64,000 bases of DNA, taken from the NCBI GenBank assembly GCA_023052935.1, contig CM041292.1, positions 109,175,906 through 109,239,905 of the forward strand, written 5' to 3'. Shown piece by piece: positions 35,606-46,045 of the stretch. Each line of letters starts with the position of its first letter. Position 1 is the first letter of the stretch. Source of the stretch: Piezodorus guildinii (taxonomy: Eukaryota; Arthropoda; Insecta; Hemiptera; Pentatomidae). The notes below the pieces were generated by a model. It was not told where the DNA came from. It did no database searches and saw only the letters and a list, made by a program, of their open reading frames with translations. Made by a program: the position numbers and the translations under genes.

Positions 35606-36565
35606 AAAAAAAAGATAAATAGAGCTTGTACAGAGGTCAGCTACTAATGACCATTTTTTATTACAGGCAACCATTAACGTAATAAGAAGTGGAAACTTTA
35701 CTAGCGATCATCAGAGAAGTTCTCTCAGCGCGAGTAAATTAACACCCCTTGTAACTTGGGCCCTAATGAAATGTAATTAAATTTCTTCATCCTGGTGTTA
35801 TTGTTCCAAGCAATGGGTAATTAATAGGCACTCGTCCAGGGGCCGCTTGGATCCTTCGGTTCTGCGGTCAATGGAGGGAAATATCAACTGTACCAATCAC
35901 AACCGCAACCAAAATATACATTTCCACAATTTCAACTATAGCTTTTACTTTACTAAGCTTTAGCAGTTGATTATTTTGTTTAAAAATGGAATATATTTTC
36001 AGTTTGATCATTTTCAATATATTTTAAAATGCGTTTATAGTTATATTTAGATGAGTATCTTTTGAAATTCTGTATTACATTTACTTATTTAGATAATACC
36101 ATTTATCATTGAAAATATTAAAAATAATCATATTTTCCATTCTCACCTGTAAGAAGCTATTCGGCAATTAGAAAACGTGTTATATAAAACGTAAACAGCA
36201 GTCATAATAGGCAAGGGGGAAAAATTACCTAGCAGCGCCCTTTCCTAGGATTTAATTTAGCAGAGGTGGTCCTCATCTAGCTTCTCTTCAGCCTTCTTCT
36301 GACAAGCATTTCAGTTATTGATATGTCGTTTATAAGTTTATAGTCGTGTTCATGCAGTTTACTATAAGCTGGTTCAGGAGTAACAGAGGAAGTCTTAGGT
36401 ATAATAACTATTTTAGGAGATAGAGAAAGTTATTATTTAATATCACTATATATTAGTAATTAGTTAATATCATCCTATAACTTATGAAGACGAGAATAGA
36501 GAGTTCGTATGTGTAAGTCAACTGGCGCACGGATAGTCCTTAAACTGTTTTTCAATAAAATCTGA
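35606..36565. other. Unassigned; balanced-composition non-repetitive patches
   Basis: 35695-35890 (including AATGAAATGTAATTAAATTTC and AATGGGTAATTAATAGGCAC) and 36220-36310 are less A+T-biased than their flanks, have no coding frame and no repeat partner here. They could be conserved regulatory DNA; no direct evidence. Confidence 0.3.
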
Positions 36566-36569
36566 CCGA

Positions 36570-37150
36570 AAATGCTACTTTATTATATGCATTTTATACC
36601 TTTTAAGATTCTCAAAAACGGCTTTAACGATTTTGATTAAAATCGCTATATCAATGTACACTTTGATGGGCTTTAATATCATATAGGTTTGATTCTGGAA
36701 TAGTAAAATAGGGCTTAAATGTCGATATTTTAAATTTTAGACTTCTAAAGACCTTTAATTTCATATATTTAGAAGAATTGCCCATATCACCTTATTAGGA
36801 CGAATAAAAAGAGCGAAAATATTTGATTAATGAAAACTTTGGTTTTCTGAACATTAAAAGAGCGACTTAATGTGTAATATACCGTAGGAAAGCTAAAGAT
36901 TAGAGAAAAAATATTATCTTATGTACAAAGTTGTAAAAGGCAATGCAAATGACAAACAGAGTATACAATGATTACTGATAACGTAGTAATTTGATATTGC
37001 TATATTATTCAGTTCAAATCACATGTTTCCAACGAAACTAAATAGACTTTATATTTCTATTTACATTAAAATTTTGAAATTTAAATTTATTTTAATAGCC
37101 GAGGTAATTAAAAGGCGTGAGTTGCTAGCACCGGATTTTTTCAGCTGTAT
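36570..37150 (-). mobile_element. Dispersed repeat A, inverted copy
   Basis: Landmarks TATGCATTTTATACCTTTTA, GATGGGCTTTAATATCATAT, CGATATTTTAAATTTTAGAC, TATACCGTAGGAAAGCTAAA and the 5' terminus AATAGCCGAGGTAATTAAAA..GCACCGGATTTTT. The 3' quarter with the CA tract is missing. Confidence 0.7.
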
Positions 37151-37440
37151 TTTATTTGATTTCAATGATTAAATATGTATAGAAATCGACGCAAACGAAA
37201 ACAATAAAATACAAATATAATTACAAGAAACCTGATTTTAATAATATGGATGATGTAAAGTAAGACACTGTTGGAAAATGGACAGTAAAGTTCTAAACCT
37301 CGAGAAATAATTTAACTTTATTTTGGTCGATCTATATTAACTAATATACTTGATGTATTTGTTAACATAGTTTAACTATGCGATGTTATAAATATGGGTA
37401 TAATATTAAGGGTATACATGATTCACTCGTAGAGAAAATA
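37151..37440. other. Unassigned A+T-rich DNA
   Basis: Nothing recognised. Confidence 0.35.
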
Positions 37441-37880
37441 AACATCAGCAGCACTACGAAAAATATTCTAAATCAGATGATCTCTCGGCAATCTTCTTTT
37501 TAGACTCCTCGGAGGATTATCAAGCATTGAAGTTGAATTAAGGATTGCAACTAGAGGGTTAGAATGGAAATGGAGTTTGCAATAGAAAGATAGGTACCTG
37601 TTCGGTCTAAATCAGCAACATACAGAATATCGAGATATTGATTATTTTATTCTCGAGTGAATGAGGATCATTTAGATTTTATGAAGGATTTTGAATTGCA
37701 AGAAGTAGTCAATAATTTAGTGGAGCCACAAAGCACGACTCAGTTAGTCCAGATAGGCCTTATGATGTTCATGTAATAAGCGTTGAAGCAGCCCAAATCG
37801 GCGAGTTATTGAGTATGAAAACCCGAAGAAGAATGACAAGTATCCTTTCTAACATCTCATTAGTAAAATGTATTAGGTAT
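37440..37880 (-). pseudogene. Jockey-type ORF2 fragment, degraded
   Basis: Homologous by eye to 50690-51060: both contain GGAGCCACAAAGCACGACTC / AGAGCCTCAAAGCTTAACTC and CCAGATAGGCCTTATGATG / CCATATAGGTCTTATGATG. Minus-strand frames read NNSPIWAASTL, LDILYVADLDRTGTYLS, where Jockey proteins have a region after the RT domain. Frames are broken throughout. Confidence 0.55.
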
Positions 37881-39220
37881 ATACCTTGCAGACTATGTTT
37901 GCAATATATTTAATTCTATAATATAGTAATTCAATTTTATTTTCTAGAATTATTCACTGAAGTATAATTTACAACTGACACATGGGTACTTGCTACATCA
38001 TAACACCGTGCGTTAGGCAGTGTTTTGGAGTGCTTGAAGCCATAATTATTATCCTCAACTTGAAATGAAAACTATTGATTTTCACTAGTGACATTTTCTG
38101 TCCCGCGACCTCTTGCAACGATGCACCGCCTTGATGAAGTGCTGTTATGACAGTAGCTCCTGCCTGAGAGTGACAAGTATTGACATCGGAGGCAGTCGTT
38201 AGCAGATCGACACTTCGTTAGACTGCTCATCGAATCTTGAAGTTCCTCCAAAGTGAGATCTTATAGAGTAGCTTCTGGAAGCTGAAAGGTTAAATGGAAT
38301 AGCCGCAAGGATCCTCAAATAAGGAGATCACGTTTCTTAAAATAATACATTCATCAGTTATGTTATTTTTAATTCATATTATCTTCTGCGTAGTGGTAAA
38401 CATCATTTACCTTGTTAAATGAGATTGTGCATGATTCAAAATTATACAAATACAGATAATATTGATACACCTAATGCAGCTAGTATTGATTGCATTCCCA
38501 GACATTGCTCCATCATGTGAAACTTCCAAATCAGCATATAATTTCACAATTAATTACATTACACATTGGAAAGTTTGTAATTGCATTAAAACATTTATTA
38601 TAATAATCTTTATGTTATTTCTGTAAAAACGGTTGATCATTATTACACTAATACAACAATTAAATGCGTATACGAAAGATTATGAAATATGATAATGTCT
38701 AGGCAATGAATTACCTTTTGGTTGAACTGCAATGTATTACTTAAGTCTAGATACGGTGTTTGTTTTTTCTATATATTAATTTTATAAAATGTAAATATAA
38801 TAGGAATCCATAAAGGCTCGGATGGTTATCGGAGATGAGTTGGGATGTAAGGTATTGTTCGTAGAGAGTTTGGAACTGAAAGTAGTAATGTACATTATTT
38901 CTTGCTAAGTCGGGAACAAATCGGATTCGGAAATCTTTATAGTTGATTTAATTGGTAACAGAATGGGAAACATTTCGTATTTATCATAGGATTTCGGATT
39001 GCATAGATTGGATACATTAGAAATTTGATAATAGTAATATAAATGATATTTTTTAAAAAGATTGGATGTTTGAATTGGTTGCCTATTGTGTATCTGGGAT
39101 TAGCAGCTCAACTAAGTTTAGTGTAAAATAACTTTATACCTGAATTTCATTCAAAAACAGTTTTTTCACTGTATCGCATGGATTTTTGAAACGTTCATAG
39201 TCAGAATTTATGAAAATACA
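37881..39220. other. Unassigned
   Basis: 38030-38330 is more balanced in composition (CCGCGACCTCTTGCAACGAT) but no frame or repeat was recognised. The rest is A+T-rich. Confidence 0.3.
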
Positions 39221-39264
39221 GTTTTATATTTTATTAATTGACAAATTTCTTAAACAACATTTAT

Positions 39265-40375
39265 TACGAGCGACTTACCTGCCTCGTAAAAAATGGGTGA
39301 AAGAATTACATCGAGTTTCCATACAATCTTAAATGTTTCAATAAATAATCAATAATATTATTATCTACTGCAATTAATGTTTTATCGGTTCTTCATAAGC
39401 ATAATCTATTCTTCATAACACAACTTTGTTAACCAGCCCTGGCCACTCTGAGGGATTCATTTTATTTTGTTTAAGGTATTTAATTTTAATTTTATTTAGG
39501 GTTTTTTTTTAAATATATATTAATTTGTTTTGGTGTTTACTATTTTACCTTATAAATAGTGTGACATCCGCTTTAGGTTTTGAGTGTTATCCCTTTTTCA
39601 TTTTATTTTTGTTGAACAATGGTGTCGCGGCTGGGCTTGGAGCATATGGCTCATCCTGTTTGACGAAGCAGGGTGGTAGCATATGTTTGGCTAAAGTCTT
39701 CAGATTTCCAACGGTAGAATGTGAATATATAGTACTTTTCTAAAGTCTAACCACCTACTTGCAAGGCCGTTGGCCTAGAAACAGTAAGAATCTCTATATT
39801 TGCTGACCCTTCATGGGTTGTATATAAAAAATATTTTTGCTCTTTATTCCGTTTGTTGGAGAATATGATAATAGTTAGTTTATATATTTACCTGTTACTT
39901 TTTATTTATTTTAATGCTGATAAAATGGTGTGTATATATTTTTTTTAATCTACATAATTATAGGTCCTTTAGAGAAAGAAACTTTGAAATATCGGCATTT
40001 AGCACAGTTAGATTGTTTTGATAAAAATGAAACAAACATCAAGACATCAACTTTAATCAAAATCTTTATAGCCGTTTTAGAGAAAATCGTAAAAAACAAA
40101 AACAAAAGCAATGCCTAGTATGAAGTGGCGATTCTAGTTTGCCGATTTTGTTGAAAAAGTTACTTTAACATTTCAGGCATATAGGTTCCTAAAATATGAA
40201 ATTTCAGTTTTATACTGTTTGGAGCCTGACTGCCATATACACCCATACAGACCATTTGCGGGACTTAGCGGGATAACTAAAACGTGTATTTCCGGTGAAA
40301 ACTCGAATCCTTAAATTTTCACGGACGTGATAATTTCTCTTATTATATATCTCATTTATAGGTAAGTAAAAGTAT
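39265..40375 (+). mobile_element. Dispersed repeat A, copy with insertion
   Basis: Starts near GCGACTTACCTGCCTCG (39269). Landmarks TTATCTACTGCAATTAATGT, TTTCCAACGGTAGAATGTGA, GAAATATCGGCATTTAGCAC, ACCATTTGCGGGACTTAGCG and GTGTATTTCCGGTGAAAACT. Ends with AATTTCTCTTATTATATATC..AGGTAAGTAAAAGT. Unrelated DNA at about 39428-39690 interrupts it; a second small unmatched piece lies near 39745-39825. Confidence 0.7.
39428..39690. mobile_element. Unidentified insertion within repeat A
   Basis: The interval from CCAGCCCTGGCCACTCTGAG to about GTAGCATATGTTTGG has no counterpart in other A copies. It holds a GC-richer 3' part (TGGTGTCGCGGCTGGGCTTG). There is no recognised coding. Which class of element it is cannot be seen. 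Confidence 0.4.
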
Positions 40376-40904
40376 AATAAGAATAATTATAAATAAATAA
40401 AATAAAATAAATTTTAGGTAGTAAAAACGAATAGGGTTAACCGACTTTGGTGGATTTTAAGGAGGTGAGGAAAAGAAAAGGAATCGTGAGTAGGTAGCGA
40501 GGAGGGCCGTGTCCTTAGGAAATTCCTTCCATTTTCATGAGGCCCTTCGGGGTCTAGGCCACAATTCACTTGAGCCGGGGAATTTATTTACAGCCCCGTT
40601 TAAACAGCTGCTGTATAAATTATTATAACAACCCTAGGTTTCCGTAATAAATTCCGGATAATTATATTTTTGATATAAATTGAATCTCAGTGTCCCGTGG
40701 AAATGGGCTTTTTCAACGTTAGCGATCTCACGGAACAACGTCTCACCCTGCTTTCAAGTCTACAGCCTTATTTATTAGAAAATGTATTATCCTTTCTTCT
40801 AAAATGATCTCACTAAAAATAACTGACCATTTTATAAAATACTCTGGTATATTTAATATATCATAATATTTGAATATATCATAATATTGAATTCTAAAGA
40901 GAGA
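40376..40904. other. Unassigned; GC-richer patch 40430-40620
   Basis: 40430-40620 includes GAGGGCCGTGTCCTTAGGAA and CCCCGTTTAAACAGCTGCTG. No open frame or repeat. It could be regulatory or a decayed element. Confidence 0.3.
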
Positions 40905-41096
40905 AGAGTCCGTGGCTGAGTGACTAGCACATTAGACTCGAGCACCAAAGATTGTGAGTCCGAATCCCAGTCCCCGCGGGACTTTTATAAGCCTTTAGTT
41001 AAAATGGGGATTCTCCGGGTATGTGAGACCCATCAGTCTACTGGTGGCCACTGACAAAAATAGGGGTAAGGACTGATGACCCTACCATATTGGTGG
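40905..41096 (+). mobile_element. tRNA-derived SINE (family S), copy 1
   Basis: The head has an A-box-like TGGCTGAGTGACTAGCA and a B-box-like GAGTCCGAATCCC at tRNA spacing. The body then contains GGGACTTTTATAAG, GTGAGACCCATCAGTCTACT, GGTGGCCACTGACAAAAATA and GACTGATGACCCTAC. The same order occurs inverted at 59805-60000. The internal boxes would form a pol III promoter. It is non-coding and needs a LINE to move. There is no clear A tail; the next tRNA-like unit follows at once. Confidence 0.85.
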
Positions 41097-41098
41097 GT

Positions 41099-41328
41099 GG
41101 GGGCGGGGTGGCCGAGCGTGTTAGCGCGCGTTGCTGTGAGCACGCGTTGCCTAGCAACAGATAACCGAAAAGTTAAAACCAAATAATTACGAGTTCAACT
41201 CTCGTGCTGGAGGGATTTTATCTCGGCATATATCCCCTGCCCAGAGAAAACCCCTGTATAGCCATCTTATCATATTTTCTATCTTAAAATATATTATATC
41301 ATACAATAAATAGTTAAATAAATAGGCA
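41099..41328 (+). mobile_element. Second tRNA-like retroposon
   Basis: GGTGGCCGAGCGTGTTAGC (A-box-like, as in class II tRNAs for Ser/Leu) and GAGTTCAACTCTCGTGC (B-box-like) lie about 85 bp apart, with a hairpin CGCGTTGC..GCACGCG between them. A body ending in A+T-rich AATAAATAGTTAAATAAATA follows. The acceptor ends do not pair, so it is not a tRNA gene. The RTE sequence begins immediately after the tail. Confidence 0.6.
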
Positions 41329-41330
41329 TG

Positions 41331-41955
41331 GAAGTTTGTGAATGACCGAATCATGGTGTTGGACATTGTGGAGGGTGATAAAGTTAATTCATTCATTGTC
41401 GCCTATGGACGGAATGAAAATGCAAGAGTGGAAGAAAAGGATTCCTTTTTTAGTTCCCTACAAAAAGAAGTGGATGACTGCGAGGGCACTCCCACAGTCT
41501 TAGGAGAACTGAACGGCCGAGTAGGCTGCGAGCATGAAGGTGGCATGGAACGTTGGGAAGGTACGGTGAAAACTTTTTAAACGATAATGGAGAGAGAATT
41601 CTAAATTTTTGTGTGGCAAACGATTTTACACTTGTAAATACACTGTTCCCACATAAAGAAAACATAGATACACCAGAGAGGAACCGGGCAGGAACGAAAG
41701 ATCCCTAATAGACTATGTTTTGGTAAAGAGAGAAGAAGTCAGGGACCTGTGTGATGCGAGAGTCAAAAGGGGTTACAAATCGGAAGTGACCATTATCTAC
41801 TACTGGTAAACAAGCTGTGGAAAGAAGTGAAAATACAAAGGAAACACAAGAATCCTACAAAAAGAATCATTAAATCTTAAAGGAGGAGGAAATGGCTGTA
41901 TATTACCAAGAGGAAATAGCTAGAATGTCACTAGAATGTAACAGACCATGGGATA
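41331..41955 (+). pseudogene. RTE endonuclease, C-terminal part
   Basis: Reads KFVNDRIMVLDIVEGDKVNS, FIVAYGRNENAR, then TVLGELNGRVGCE. In intact enzymes the last motif is usually GD-x-N-x-RVG, so the Asp of GD(F/L)N is Glu here. After a frameshift near 41576 it continues NDNGERILNFCVANDFTLVN and RSLIDYVLVKREEVRD. The SDH motif that normally follows sits near GYKSEV..DHYLLLVNKLW, with another frame change. The enzyme nicks target DNA to prime reverse transcription; this copy cannot encode it. Confidence 0.8.
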
Positions 41956-42351
41956 GTGACGACATGGAGGAAGAGCTGGTCAGCTTTTAGAAAAATCGTC
42001 ATAGATGCATCAAAACTGGTCTGCGGAGAGAAAAGCATCGGATCCGATTTTAAGAGAACAGATTGGTGGAATGAGGGCGTGAAAAAGGCTATTCAAGAAA
42101 AGAAGACATCCTGGAAAAACTACTTCAGCCAAAAAGCCCCAACTGCGTATCAGACATATAAAATCAGGAGAAGTGAAGCCAAAAGAATAGTAACTCAGGA
42201 GAAGAGAAGATCCTGGGAGGATTTGGGTAGGAAGCTTGAAGAAAAGTCAAGAGAAAACCAAAAAGCCTTCTACCGAGTGCTCAAAGGAATGAGAAAAGAC
42301 CGGCCAACTACCCTGAAAGGAATAAAACATAAAAAAGGGAACATCCTATAG
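41956..42351 (+). pseudogene. RTE ORF2 linker between endonuclease and RT
   Basis: A Lys/Glu-rich open frame of 131 codons. It includes TDWWNEGVKKAIQEKKTSW, the WW-x-(D/E)-x-V-x2-A-(V/I)-x2-K-K motif seen between endonuclease and RT in RTE-type elements, then LEEKSRENQKAFYRVLKGM. A stop (TAG) at 42349 separates it from the RT frame, which restarts 16 bases later. The ATG used here is incidental. Confidence 0.8.
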
Positions 42352-42366
42352 AAAGAGGAGTGCATC

Positions 42367-43252
42367 ATGGAAAGATGGAGGGAATATTTTAAAGACCTGC
42401 TAGAGGGGAGAGAAGTTGAGGCGTGCCTAACCCGAAACGATGTAGAGGAAGTTTTGGATGAGGAAGACTACATCAGTGAAGAAGAACTCCAAGATGCAAT
42501 CGAAAAGACAAGACTAGGCAAGGCAGCTGGACTCGATGAAATTACTCCAGAAATGATTAAGTACATGGGCAACAAGGGCCAAGAGATGTTCCTCCATCTT
42601 TTAAACATGGTTTGGAAAAAGAAGAAAATTCCTAGAGACTGGGAAGTAGCGGTGATTGTGCCCATCTACAAAAAGGGAGACAATAGGGAATGCAGCAACC
42701 ATAGGGGAATATCCCTTCTCAGTGTGCCTGCAAAGATCTACTCTAGGATCCTAGAAACAAGAGTAAGGAACATTGTCGATTGCCAACTAGGAGAGGAACA
42801 ATACGGCTTCAGGAATCAGAGAAGTACGCAGGATCTCATCTTCACGATGAGACAAATAACAGAAAAAACTGTTGAGAAGGATAAAGAGCTCTCCGTCTGC
42901 TTCGTAGACCTCCAGAAAGCTTTTGACAGAGTGAAGAAAGAAGATATAGAGATGGCACTGTCAGAGCGGGGTGTAGACCGTGGAACAACCTTGGCGGTGA
43001 TGAGTCTCTATAAAAAGATGAGGAATGTGGTCAGAACCAGAAACCACACTTTAAAAGAATTCGAGACGGCATTGGGAATAAGGCAGGGCTGTAGCCTGAG
43101 TCCGTTACTTTTCATTATTGTTCTGGACTTGGCACTAAGGAGAGCCAAGCCTATAATGAGGAAATTCCAGCTAGGGCACTGAAACCTCAACCCCACCAGA
43201 TATTCCCTATTAACCTTCGCTGACGACCTCATCCTGCTAGCTGACAATGATC
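42367..43252 (+). pseudogene. RTE reverse transcriptase domain
   Basis: The open frame 42367-43182 contains RLGKAAGLDEITPEMIKY (template-grip region), WEVAVIVPIYKKGD, CSNHRGISLLSVPAKIYSRI and QYGFRNQRSTQDLIF. Motif A is SVCFVDLQKAFDRVKK (catalytic Asp) and motif B is GIRQGCSLSPLLFII. After one in-frame TGA at 43180 the same frame continues to motif C, LTFADDLILLADN (FADD at 43216-43227). All polymerase motifs are thus present, and one stop plus the insertion just after codon RDLVTSL disable it. It would synthesise cDNA at the nicked target. Confidence 0.9.
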
Positions 43253-43274
43253 GAGACCTTGTAACGTCTCTATT

Positions 43275-43630
43275 TACGTTATATAATTATTTATTTAAAT
43301 AAGTGCTAGCCCAGCGTAGGGGGAGTGAGTAGTAACCATTTTTGTCTTGAAACTTCTATTTTTTCACATCAGGTAATTGAACCTAAAAGGTTACAATACA
43401 ATTTTATAATAAATCACATTTAGAAATCTTACTGTACACAAAAAAAGATACTAAACGGCAAAGGTAAACTTACCCCTATGGGTTCAATTTTCATTAATAA
43501 ATCAAAACCAAACTAATATAATAAACATGTACCACAAACTAAACAAAACTAAGATACATAACCAATAACACCATCAATCTTTTTGTAACCTCCCTTAATT
43601 TAAATACTTTTTACTTAAAAAGCTGATTTC
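43275..43630. mobile_element. Insertion inside the RTE reverse transcriptase
   Basis: A+T-rich, non-coding sequence of about 350 bp separates the RT after DRDLVTSL from DNLQHNINVLQEELSK. The two flanks belong to one continuous protein region in related elements. No terminal repeats or duplication could be fixed by eye, so borders are approximate and the class unknown. Confidence 0.6.
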
Positions 43631-43639
43631 AGCTGTGAC

Positions 43640-44360
43640 AACCTCCAACATAACATAAATGTCCTACAAGAGGAATTATCTAAAATAAATATGAAGATTA
43701 ATCCGGGAAAGACTAAATGCAGGATAATGAGGGTATTAAGAGCTGGAGGACAGAGATTAGAGCAAGTCGAAAATTTCAAATATCTGGGAGCTCATTTCAA
43801 TGAGAATGGCTACGTAGACGAAGAAGTGGCCCAGAGAATTGGAGCGGCAGGGAGGATGTTCTGTATGGTAAGGCAAGGTTTTCTGGGGAGAAGAGAGGTA
43901 TCAAAGCAGACCAAATTAGCCGTATATAAATCGACATTTCTTCCTTTCCTATCGCACTCCTCAGAATCTTGGACTCTTACCTCAAAACATAGGAGCCAAA
44001 TCCAGGCCATGGAAATGAGGTATCTCCAAAAAATAGAGAGAAAGACACGGAGAGATAGGATACGGAACGCCACTATACGGGCTAACCTTGACGTCAAACC
44101 GGCGGAGACCATTCTAGAGGAAAACAAACTGAGGTGGTTTGGACACCTTCTTAGGATGGATCCGGAGAGAAGTGCCAGGAAGACGTATGAGACCCACACA
44201 GAGGGAAAAAGGCCCAGAGGAAGACCCCGCATCTCCTGGGAGGACGGAGGAAGCATGCAGGAGGCGTGGGATAGACTGGAGTAGGAGAATGGAGTTGGCA
44301 CAGGAAAGAGACATATGGTCCAGACTCTACAGGCAGGATCCTCACACCGAACAGCGGTAG
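43640..44360 (+). pseudogene. RTE ORF2 C-terminal region
   Basis: Starts in frame with NINVLQEELSKINMKINPGK, continues QVENFKYLGAHFNENGYVDE, KLAVYKSTFLPFLSHSSESW, then KLRWFGHLLRMDPERSARK and GKRPRGRPRISWED, the typical tail of RTE proteins. The main frame runs 43691-44284. A frameshift near 44270 moves the end to RMELAQERDIWSRLYRQDPH, TEQR, stop at 44360. About 220 residues, close to the usual size of this region. Confidence 0.85.
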
Positions 44361-44382
44361 AAGAGGAAACGATTATGGTGAT

Positions 44383-44384
44383 GA

Positions 44385-44461
<77 letters not shown>
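44383..44461. repeat. (TA)n at the RTE 3' end
   Basis: About 37 TA units follow GATGATGATA. Short tandem 3' tails are normal in RTE elements, so this tract probably grew from the element tail. Confidence 0.9.
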
Positions 44462-44463
<2 letters not shown>

Positions 44464-45878
44464 TTTTTTTCAAATTATGGAAAGTTCAGTAAAATAAAGA
44501 AGAAAGGCATGTAATGAAATATTCATTTTACAAGAAGGTAGGCTGGCAACAAATTAAAAAGAAAAGAAAATAACACAACAACAAAAAAATCGAAAAACAT
44601 ACCTAATGAAGTATCATAAAAAGAATCCAACTCTAAACATGATTTTCAATTCATTCTAACAGGATAAAAGGCTTATATTTTCATCTTGATTCATCTGTAG
44701 AAAAAGAAATTTATATGAGTAATTTCCCTTTTTCTTCTTATCCTTCAAATGATGTGATGATATTTTATATCGAGATGAAATAGAGATTGTGAGAGTGTCT
44801 TTTTCTCTTAAGATCATTTAAAAATATTTCAAAATTAAGCAATATATACATTGGCTAAACGACGACCAAAAGTGAGTTTTATTTTTAATGGTACTTCGAA
44901 ATTTAAGAACCTCCTAAAATATCTTTAAGGCATTATAACAAAGAACATCATGTAACATACAACAAAAAATGTGGTATACTCTTTTTTTGTTATAACCACC
45001 TGCAGCAATATAACCTAATTTTTCTAGGAAAGACTTAGTTAAACAAGTCGACAACTTATTAAAGAATGAACAATATATATACTACGTGCAACACATAACT
45101 TTTAGTCACCTCTCTTCCTTTAATCCAATTTTAAAGTTTTAATATATTTGTTTTGCATTGAATAATATTGCAATAGAAGTTGTCATTTATAAGATCTATT
45201 ACGTTTATATACTTTTCTCAAAAAAAATAAATGATAATAATATCAGTTTTATATCGTTATCAAAAATTAATATTAAGTAAATTGATATATAAAATATATA
45301 AATTTTATCTAGTATATAGAAATATTAGCTGCATCCCAAGGTTTCTTTACAGACATTTCATTTTGTGTTACATTTATATACATCTGCGTTAATGGTAAGG
45401 GTAACTATGAAATATAAAACTTTTTTAGTTGTCATATCCGTCAATAAGTTACCCTTTCATGTACGAACAACAAATGAATTATTATTCAGGGCTAGATCTT
45501 AATTTTTTATAGTCGAATTCACAATAGCATACCATTAGAAGTCAATTTATTCAAAACTACTCAATATGTTATTGCTTTTTAGAATAATCGTTGTATTATT
45601 GTCATTACTCTCGTTTGGAATAAAAATTCGAATAATCTTATTCGTGGGAGAAGCTTTCCCAGAAGAACAGCACGAAAAATCTGTGTTTTAAGGTTTCAGA
45701 TATAGATCAAAAAAGAAATAAGCGTTTTTTATGCGCTTAAAACCGTTTTTAAAAAACCCAAGACCAATTGAGTGTTTCCATTGAAACCTATTTACGATAC
45801 ATGGATATGAAACGCAATATAATTTAACAACGCAAAAAAAAAACAAAAAAAAAACCATTTATGCAAATCTATTTTTTT
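44462..45878. other. A+T-rich interval, nothing recognised
   Basis: No coding, RNA gene or window repeats found. Confidence 0.4.
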
Positions 45879-46003
45879 ACTTTCACTTACTATATATAGT
45901 AAGGGAAAGTATTGCGATCGTGAAAATTTTCGAATTCCAGTTTTCAACAGAAATACACGTTTTAGGGTCCCCTGTATCCAAATAACCAAGTCCCGCAAAA
46001 AAG

Positions 46004-46045
<42 letters not shown>

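Larger units (their letters stand above)
41330..44395 (+). mobile_element. RTE-like retrotransposon (family R2), nearly complete but broken
   Basis: Order on the + strand: end of an apurinic-type endonuclease (41331-41800), linker (41956-42351), reverse transcriptase (42367-43250), an insertion (about 43275-43630) and the C-terminal region (43640-44360). The 3' end is TGATGATGATA running into (TA)n. The first ~100 endonuclease residues are missing, as expected for 5' truncation. Stops, frameshifts and the insertion make it inactive. It differs from the RTE family at 52-54 kb, which has another C-terminus and 3' end. Confidence 0.9.

Noticed and set aside
41099..41215. A functional tRNA-Ser/Leu gene
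   Set aside because: A- and B-box-like motifs exist, but the acceptor ends do not pair and the spacing is filled with unpaired A-rich sequence; a retroposon head is more likely.
43810..44301. A 163-codon minus-strand frame
   Set aside because: Antisense shadow of the RTE C-terminal region, whose plus-strand translation has clear family motifs.
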